10,167 bases of DNA from Patescibacteria group bacterium UBA5187 (lineage in GTDB: Bacteria > Patescibacteriota > Minisyncoccia > Phycocordibacterales > PALSA-1337): NCBI GenBank assembly GCA_002413065.1, contig DHWH01000031.1, positions 399-10,565 on the forward strand, given 5' to 3'. Shown here piece after piece: positions 6,020 through 10,167 of this stretch. A program made the translations under genes and the position numbers. Within the stretch, counting starts at the first letter, position 1, and every line of letters begins with the position of its first letter. The notes beneath the pieces were generated by a model that ran no database searches, was not told the DNA's origin, and saw nothing but the letters and a program-made list of their open reading frames with translations.

Positions 6020-9000
6020 GGAGTGCCAAAGTCTCGCCAACTTCTATCTTGCTAAGTTTGGTGGATTTTTTTATTTCATTTTCATATTTTGAAACGAGGT
6101 CTTTCATATCTGCAGGAATAGTAAGCATTGCCACATCATTTACTGACAACCCTTTTTCTTTGCGGAGATCCTGGATTTTTCTCACGAGCTCACGCACATC
6201 CCCTTCTTCTTTGAGTTCAGGAGTTAATACCGTATCGAGCTCTACATCAGTTTCGATCAGTGCACCACATGCGACTTCCTTCACATTTACTTCATCCTTT
6301 ATGAGGTCGATAAATTGCAAACGTGCGGCAGTTTTGGTTTTGCCTCCTATTCCTTGGATTTTTACCCGCAATGTTTTCAATGGCTGCCGCACGTTCATCT
6401 TTGCATTCATGCGTGCTTCAAGACCTTTGGAAGCTACATCTCGCAGCACTTTCATGGAATCCAAAAGTTCCGAATCAACAGTGCCGGCTGAAGGCCATGA
6501 ATCCAAATGCACTGATTCAGTTGGGCCTCCCACTCTCGAATATATATCTTCTGCAAGAAATGGCATGAATGGCGCCATCAAAGTTGCCATTTGAATAAGC
6601 ACGTATCGCGTTGTATTCAAAGCAGATTTTTTATCTTCCTGGTCTTCCCCTTTGAACCGTTCGCGTGATCGGCGCAGATACCAGGTCGAAAGATCGTCCG
6701 TAAAATCAAAGAAAGGCCGCACCGCGCGATCGAGTTCACCGGCTTCAAGTCCGGCAGTCACAGTTGCGGCGGTCTCATTGAGACGGGATATGATCCATTG
6801 ATCAAGAATGTTTTCAGAGTCAGGATATGCATTCGAAACTGCTTTCGGAGGCTGCGAAGACAACCGGGAAGGATGTCCATCCTGATCCTTATACATTTCA
6901 TAAAACGAAACTACATTCAGCAACCGGTTCACGACTTTTTTCGTGACCTCATCCACTCCCTTCTCGCTGAAACACAGATCCTGTCCGCGCACTACAGGAG
7001 AAGACATCAAATAAAAACGCAATGAATCAGCGCCGTATTTTTCTACCAACAGCATCGGGTCAGGATAATTCTTTTTTGATTTGGACATCTTTTCCCCGTC
7101 TTCAGCCAAAACCAACCCGTTCACGATGACTTTTTTGTAGGGACTCCTGCCGAACAAGGCCACCCCCAAGACGAGCATCGAATAAAACCAGCCGCGCGTC
7201 TGATCGAGGCCTTCCGCTATGAAGTCCGCCGGATATCCGCGGGACTTTTTTAGGAATCCCGGCTGCGGGTCAAATTCATCGCGATGTTCGAACGGATAAT
7301 GCGATTCGCCATACGGCATCGAGCCTGATTCGAACCAACAATCGAATACGTCGGGTACGCGCACCAACTTGTTGCCTTCAGGCGTTTTCAATTCGATATC
7401 ATCAATAAACGGACGGTGAAGATCGAGCTCGTACTCTTCGTTGTGAGGCAACGGAGTGAAATTGAGCGGGCGGATTTCCGCATTGGCAATATATTTTTCT
7501 ATCTCATACGAAAGCGCTTGTTTCCTGTCGAGAGCTTCCGCGGCAGCTATAAGCAACATCGCCGGAGTTCCGTGAGTAACGATAAGTATTGTCTTGCCTT
7601 CGTACTTTTTCTCAGTCTCATAAAGAAAATCCCCCATGCGCTTTTTTATTTGAACATACGTTTCGCCGTCTTTCGGAAGATGGCTGAATCGGCCCTGCAC
7701 CGGAAATTCCTTTACGAAATCAGCCACCTTTTTTCCATTCCAACTTCCCACCTCCATTTCATGGAGACGATTATCGATAATCATCTGCTCATCCTTCCAA
7801 CCCAATTTTTCCTTCAATATAGCTGCCGTTTCTTGCGTTCTCTGGAACGGAGAAACAAAAATGAGATCGAAAGAAATGTTTTTATCTTTACTATCTTGAG
7901 CAGCTTTAAGAACCTCTTCCCTGCCCTTGGCAGTCAGATGAACTAATGCTTTGGCATCATCGCTCATGATACGGTCTATATTATTTTCCGCCTGACCGTG
8001 CCTTATGACATAGTAGGTATTTTTTGCTTTGCTGAATTTTTTCAGATCTTCAATCGAGCTCATGACGTGGTACTTTTCCGGATACGAATGCGGCGCACCT
8101 TTTGACACGTTCTGTACTTCCCTCCACACCGGAATAGGCGCTCCCCAAAAACGAGTGCGCGAAATGGCCCAATCACGCGCTCCTTCAAGCCAATTGCCAA
8201 AGCGAGCCGATCCGATTTCCGGCGGCACCCAGGTGATCTTTTTGTTTTCCGCAATAAGCTTGTCCTTGATTTCCGGCACTTTCACAAACCACGATGAGGC
8301 GGCGTAATTCAAAAGCGGAGTTTCGCATCTCCAGCAATGCGGATACGGGTGAATGAGCTTTTCCTTATCGAATAATCCACCATGATGAGCCAACCATTTG
8401 ATGACTTCTATGTCAGATTTTTGATGCGCATTTTTGTCTTCCTCGGTATCTTTCGGTTTGACTTTCATTCCGGCAAAATCCGTCACTTCCGGTTTGAATG
8501 TCCCGTCAACCGCAACATGCTGAACGAACAGCAGGTTGTATGTGAGCGACATGTCATAGTCGTCGGCACCGAATGCAGGCGCGATATGCACAATGCCGGT
8601 TCCGTCTTCTGTCGTAACGAAATCAGCGCCATATACTTTCCAGCCATTTTCACGGTGCTTGAGCGAAGGATTTTTGGAATAATAATCGAAGAGAGGTTCG
8701 TACGCCATGCCGACAAGTTCCGAACCTTGCATCGTCTGGAGAACTTCGTACTTCACATCTTTCAGAGCTGAAAGTCTTTCCTTTGCGAGAATGAACTGCC
8801 CTTTCTTTTGCTCATCCCCTTCTGCAATCGCGATTTTCACATACTCAACCGAAGGATTGACTGCCAATGCCACGTTGCCCGGCAATGTCCACGGCGTCGT
8901 CGTCCATGCAAGAAAATATGTTTTCGCATCCCCTTTGAGCTCAAATTTCGCATACACCGAAATATCAGTTATATCTTTGTACCCTTGCGCAACTTCGAAA

Positions 9001-9584
9001 TTGGAAAGCGTAGTCTCGCAATGCGGACACAGATTCATGGATTTGAACCCTTCGTAAATCAGACCTTTGTCGTGCAGCTGTTTGAAGATCCACCAAACGG
9101 TTTCCGTGTAGGTCGGATCCATAGTCTCATAATCATTCTCCATATCCACCCAGCGTCCGAGTCTCGGAATGATGCGGCGCCATTCGTCAGCATAGCGCAT
9201 GACATTTTCCCGCGCAGCCGCATTGAATTTCCCTATACCGTAATTGAGAATATCTTTTTTACTTTTCAGTCCGAGCTCCTTTTCAACCAGATTTTCGACA
9301 GGCAGTCCGTGACAATCCCATCCCCATCGGCGGCGGACCCGGAATCCCTGCATGGTTTTGAAGCGAGGAATGACATCCTTTATCGTACCCGCCAGAATAT
9401 GACCGTAATGCGGCGTGCCCGTAGCGAATGGAGGGCCGTCATAGAAAGTAAAATTGCCCCTGGGCGCATCCTTGTCCAAAGATTTTTGGAATGTATTTTT
9501 TTCCTTCCATAATGCCAAAATGCGCTCCTCGCGTTCGGCATGAGGGGTTACTTTGTCATTGTTGGACATATTTTGTTCGGCCAT
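6012..9584 (-). CDS. ileS: Isoleucine--tRNA ligase, type 2 (eukaryote-like), with inserted histidine-phosphatase domain
   Basis: This class I synthetase charges tRNA-Ile and edits valine. Of 1190 residues, the first Rossmann half carries the HIGH motif as HYGH (59-62). The CP1 editing domain spans about 180-440, with TTTPWTLPGN (228-237) and GTGIVHIAPAFGADDYD (328-344). It has two Cys pairs (186/189, 417/420) matching a zinc site known in type 2 IleRS. The second half has VPDVFDCWFESGSMPYG (743-759) and KMSKS (832-836). The anticodon-binding part follows (STWYLRRSRERF, 966-977; NVRQPLKTL, 1064-1072). LSNFEVAQGYKD, DLHRPFIDDI and VRQPLK mark the type 2 clade, which is often mupirocin-resistant. 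The insert at about 520-710 is described separately; without it the length would be about 1000, normal for the family. The start is ATG 9584, 4-5 nt after the predicted transcription start, without a Shine-Dalgarno sequence. Confidence 0.96.
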   Translation of the reverse strand: MAEQNMSNNDKVTPHAEREERILALWKEKNTFQKSLDKDAPRGNFTFYDGPPFATGTPHYGHILAGTIKDVIPRFKTMQGFRVRRRWGWDCHGLPVENLVEKELGLKSKKDILNYGIGKFNAAARENVMRYADEWRRIIPRLGRWVDMENDYETMDPTYTETVWWIFKQLHDKGLIYEGFKSMNLCPHCETTLSNFEVAQGYKDITDISVYAKFELKGDAKTYFLAWTTTPWTLPGNVALAVNPSVEYVKIAIAEGDEQKKGQFILAKERLSALKDVKYEVLQTMQGSELVGMAYEPLFDYYSKNPSLKHRENGWKVYGADFVTTEDGTGIVHIAPAFGADDYDMSLTYNLLFVQHVAVDGTFKPEVTDFAGMKVKPKDTEEDKNAHQKSDIEVIKWLAHHGGLFDKEKLIHPYPHCWRCETPLLNYAASSWFVKVPEIKDKLIAENKKITWVPPEIGSARFGNWLEGARDWAISRTRFWGAPIPVWREVQNVSKGAPHSYPEKYHVMSSIEDLKKFSKAKNTYYVIRHGQAENNIDRIMSDDAKALVHLTAKGREEVLKAAQDSKDKNISFDLIFVSPFQRTQETAAILKEKLGWKDEQMIIDNRLHEMEVGSWNGKKVADFVKEFPVQGRFSHLPKDGETYVQIKKRMGDFLYETEKKYEGKTILIVTHGTPAMLLIAAAEALDRKQALSYEIEKYIANAEIRPLNFTPLPHNEEYELDLHRPFIDDIELKTPEGNKLVRVPDVFDCWFESGSMPYGESHYPFEHRDEFDPQPGFLKKSRGYPADFIAEGLDQTRGWFYSMLVLGVALFGRSPYKKVIVNGLVLAEDGEKMSKSKKNYPDPMLLVEKYGADSLRFYLMSSPVVRGQDLCFSEKGVDEVTKKVVNRLLNVVSFYEMYKDQDGHPSRLSSQPPKAVSNAYPDSENILDQWIISRLNETAATVTAGLEAGELDRAVRPFFDFTDDLSTWYLRRSRERFKGEDQEDKKSALNTTRYVLIQMATLMAPFMPFLAEDIYSRVGGPTESVHLDSWPSAGTVDSELLDSMKVLRDVASKGLEARMNAKMNVRQPLKTLRVKIQGIGGKTKTAARLQFIDLIKDEVNVKEVACGALIETDVELDTVLTPELKEEGDVRELVRKIQDLRKEKGLSVNDVAMLTIPADMKDLVSKYENEIKKSTKLSKIEVGETLALHA
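7455..8027 (-). other. Histidine phosphatase (phosphoglycerate-mutase-like) domain embedded in IleRS
   Basis: Residues about 520-710 of IleRS form a complete histidine-phosphatase domain of the cofactor-dependent phosphoglycerate mutase/CobC/SixA superfamily. The family's catalytic residues are all visible: YYVIRHGQAENN with Arg528, His529 and Gly530 (the phospho-accepting His); SPFQRTQETA with Arg582; LHEMEVGSWNG with Glu609; and ILIVTHGTPAML with the second catalytic His671. The tail YIANAEIRPLNF (698-709) resembles the usual closing strand of the fold. The domain follows SSIEDLKKFSK (509-519), equivalent to the 'GSIEELKELS' stretch of ordinary type 2 IleRS. It ends before DLHRPFID (721-728), which normally follows within about ten residues. 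The reading frame is continuous on both sides, and codon use does not differ obviously from the rest of the gene. It should fold as an independent lobe and looks enzymatically active; its substrate is unknown. Confidence 0.9.
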
Positions 9585-9595
9585 AATGTATGGCT

Positions 9596-9604
9596 ATTCT
9601 AGCA
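9596..9604 (-). promoter_or_regulatory. Extended -10 promoter of ileS-recO
   Basis: On the minus strand TGC followed by TAGAAT (9604-9596) is a good extended -10 element. I find no convincing -35 at 16-18 nt, which extended -10 promoters can do without. Eleven bases separate TAGAAT from ATG 9584, giving an expected 5' leader of only 4-5 nt, too short for a Shine-Dalgarno sequence. Confidence 0.55.
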
Positions 9605-9649
9605 TTTTTTAGAGGTTTGTTGAGTATTTGTCAGTGCTATTTTTAATAT

Positions 9650-9677
9650 AAAAAATGACCGACATTGTAAGTCGGTC
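9650..9677 (-). terminator. Intrinsic terminator after the 140-residue membrane protein gene
   Basis: A perfect 7-bp stem, GACCGAC/GTCGGTC, encloses a 7-nt loop (9677-9657). On the minus strand it is followed after one base by TTTTTT (9655-9650) and more A/T-rich DNA. The hairpin begins at the base directly after the TGA stop codon at 9680-9678. This separates the small gene from ileS, whose own promoter lies about 50 bp downstream. Confidence 0.85.
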
Positions 9678-10100
9678 TCAATGACGAGTGTGTCGTACCA
9701 CATGAAGCTCATTTGCGTCGATGAAAACGTGCACCCAGATCGATTCTCTTGATAGAAAATCGGAAACTACGATTTCCATCGAGTCCCCCAGAAACTGGGT
9801 ACCATCCGGAAACGTCATCAATGGACGAACCGTAAGAGTAGTCACAAGCAGGGTTGTACCCTCACTGTACGAGACCATGTACACTCGATAGATTCCGGGT
9901 GAAGGCGATGTAACTGAAAGCGGGCAAGAAACCCGTTGCACTGTTCCGTACAATGCGTCAGGAGTTACGACGGATCTTTGCGAGAAAGAATTAAGGTGTT
10001 CCCTTTTCTTAATTCTCGCTATAGCGCATGTAATGAAAGTCAGGCCTATTATTGCGACTATGCAAAGTGGCAAAAGACTAAGAACAAATTCAAGATTCAT
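9678..10100 (-). CDS. Hypothetical 140-residue membrane-anchored protein
   Basis: I do not recognise this protein. One hydrophobic helix spans about residues 5-28, directly followed by a basic stretch (ARIKKREH, 28-35). By the positive-inside rule the N-terminus would face out and the 105-residue C-terminal part would be in the cytoplasm. That part alternates polar and hydrophobic residues (VSCPLSVTSPSPGIYRVYMV, 57-76; TTLLVTTLTVRPLMTF, 82-97; SIWVHVFIDANELHVV, 120-135), which suggests a small beta-rich domain. There are two cysteines in the N-terminal region (13, 25) and one at 59. That it is a real gene is supported by a terminator abutting its stop codon and a promoter-like element abutting its ATG. 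It is separated from ileS by both the terminator and a new promoter, so a shared function is not implied. It could be lineage-specific. Confidence 0.65.
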   Translation of the reverse strand: MNLEFVLSLLPLCIVAIIGLTFITCAIARIKKREHLNSFSQRSVVTPDALYGTVQRVSCPLSVTSPSPGIYRVYMVSYSEGTTLLVTTLTVRPLMTFPDGTQFLGDSMEIVVSDFLSRESIWVHVFIDANELHVVRHTRH

Positions 10101-10110
10101 ACTGTGAACA

Positions 10111-10140
10111 ATTCAACCATAGAGCTATAGCATTCGTCAA
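10111..10140 (-). promoter_or_regulatory. Promoter of the 140-residue membrane protein gene
   Basis: TTGACG (10140-10135) is followed after 18 nt by TTGAAT (10116-10111), which is preceded by TGG (extended -10 form). The -10 matches only 4 of 6 bases, but the -35 matches 5 of 6. Ten bases separate it from ATG 10100, predicting a leader of 3-4 nt. I see no gene in the remaining bases 10141-10167. Confidence 0.4.
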
Positions 10141-10167
10141 TGTGCGCGTATAGGTTCAATAGCTTGG

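Noticed and set aside
6020..6040. TTG codon at 6040 as the recO start
   Set aside because: It would add seven residues that do not match the family start and overlap ileS by 29 nt. ATG 6019 gives the typical overlap and N-terminus.
7416..7946. Plus-strand open frame opposite the phosphatase insert of IleRS
   Set aside because: I considered whether the insert region might carry a separate antisense gene. The minus-strand frame is continuous and has intact catalytic motifs, while the plus-strand translation shows nothing recognisable.
8808..9512. Plus-strand open frame of 234 codons
   Set aside because: It lies entirely opposite the IleRS catalytic and editing domains, which are strongly conserved on the minus strand. 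Its translation has no recognisable domain.
10124..10131. 8-bp palindrome GCTATAGC upstream of the 140-residue protein gene
   Set aside because: It is a single short palindrome between the -35 and -10 boxes. It could be an operator, but one 8-bp site is expected by chance and has no second copy here.

Overview
The window looks like chromosomal DNA from a bacterium with a small genome, most likely a member of the Candidate Phyla Radiation (Patescibacteria, Parcubacteria-like). This is an inference. It rests on the short RecO with no zinc finger, the eukaryote-type (type 2) IleRS, the single-chain GlyRS, a large single-pass surface protein built of DUF11-like modules set among housekeeping genes, the compact layout, and start codons lying directly behind -10 boxes. 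I saw no rRNA, tRNA, CRISPR array, transposase or phage gene.

All seven genes lie on the minus strand, so transcription runs from right to left. In that order they are: a 140-residue single-helix membrane protein of unknown function (10100-9678) with an intrinsic terminator directly behind its stop codon; ileS (9584-6012); recO (6019-5405), whose start overlaps the ileS stop by 8 nt; a 648-residue membrane-anchored surface protein (5330-3384); glyQS (3358-2015); an M16 zinc peptidase (1995-724); and the first 232 codons of an AI-2E-family membrane protein (697-1) cut by the window edge. No gene-free stretch exceeds 100 bases.

The genes do not form one pathway. ileS and glyQS charge tRNAs, recO serves recombinational repair, and the peptidase, surface protein and permease belong to the envelope or to proteolysis. 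Two pairs are physically tight: ileS/recO (overlap) and glyQS/M16 peptidase (17-20 bp apart).

The main discovery candidate is IleRS itself. A complete histidine-phosphatase (phosphoglycerate-mutase-like) domain of about 190 residues, with all its catalytic residues, is inserted in the catalytic half of the synthetase between the CP1 editing domain and the KMSKS loop. It sits where type 2 IleRS usually has a zinc knuckle, and the cysteines of that knuckle are absent. The second theme is transcription: five of the seven genes have a recognisable -10 element placed so that the transcript would begin at, or 3-5 nt before, the start codon. This suggests leaderless or nearly leaderless mRNAs.
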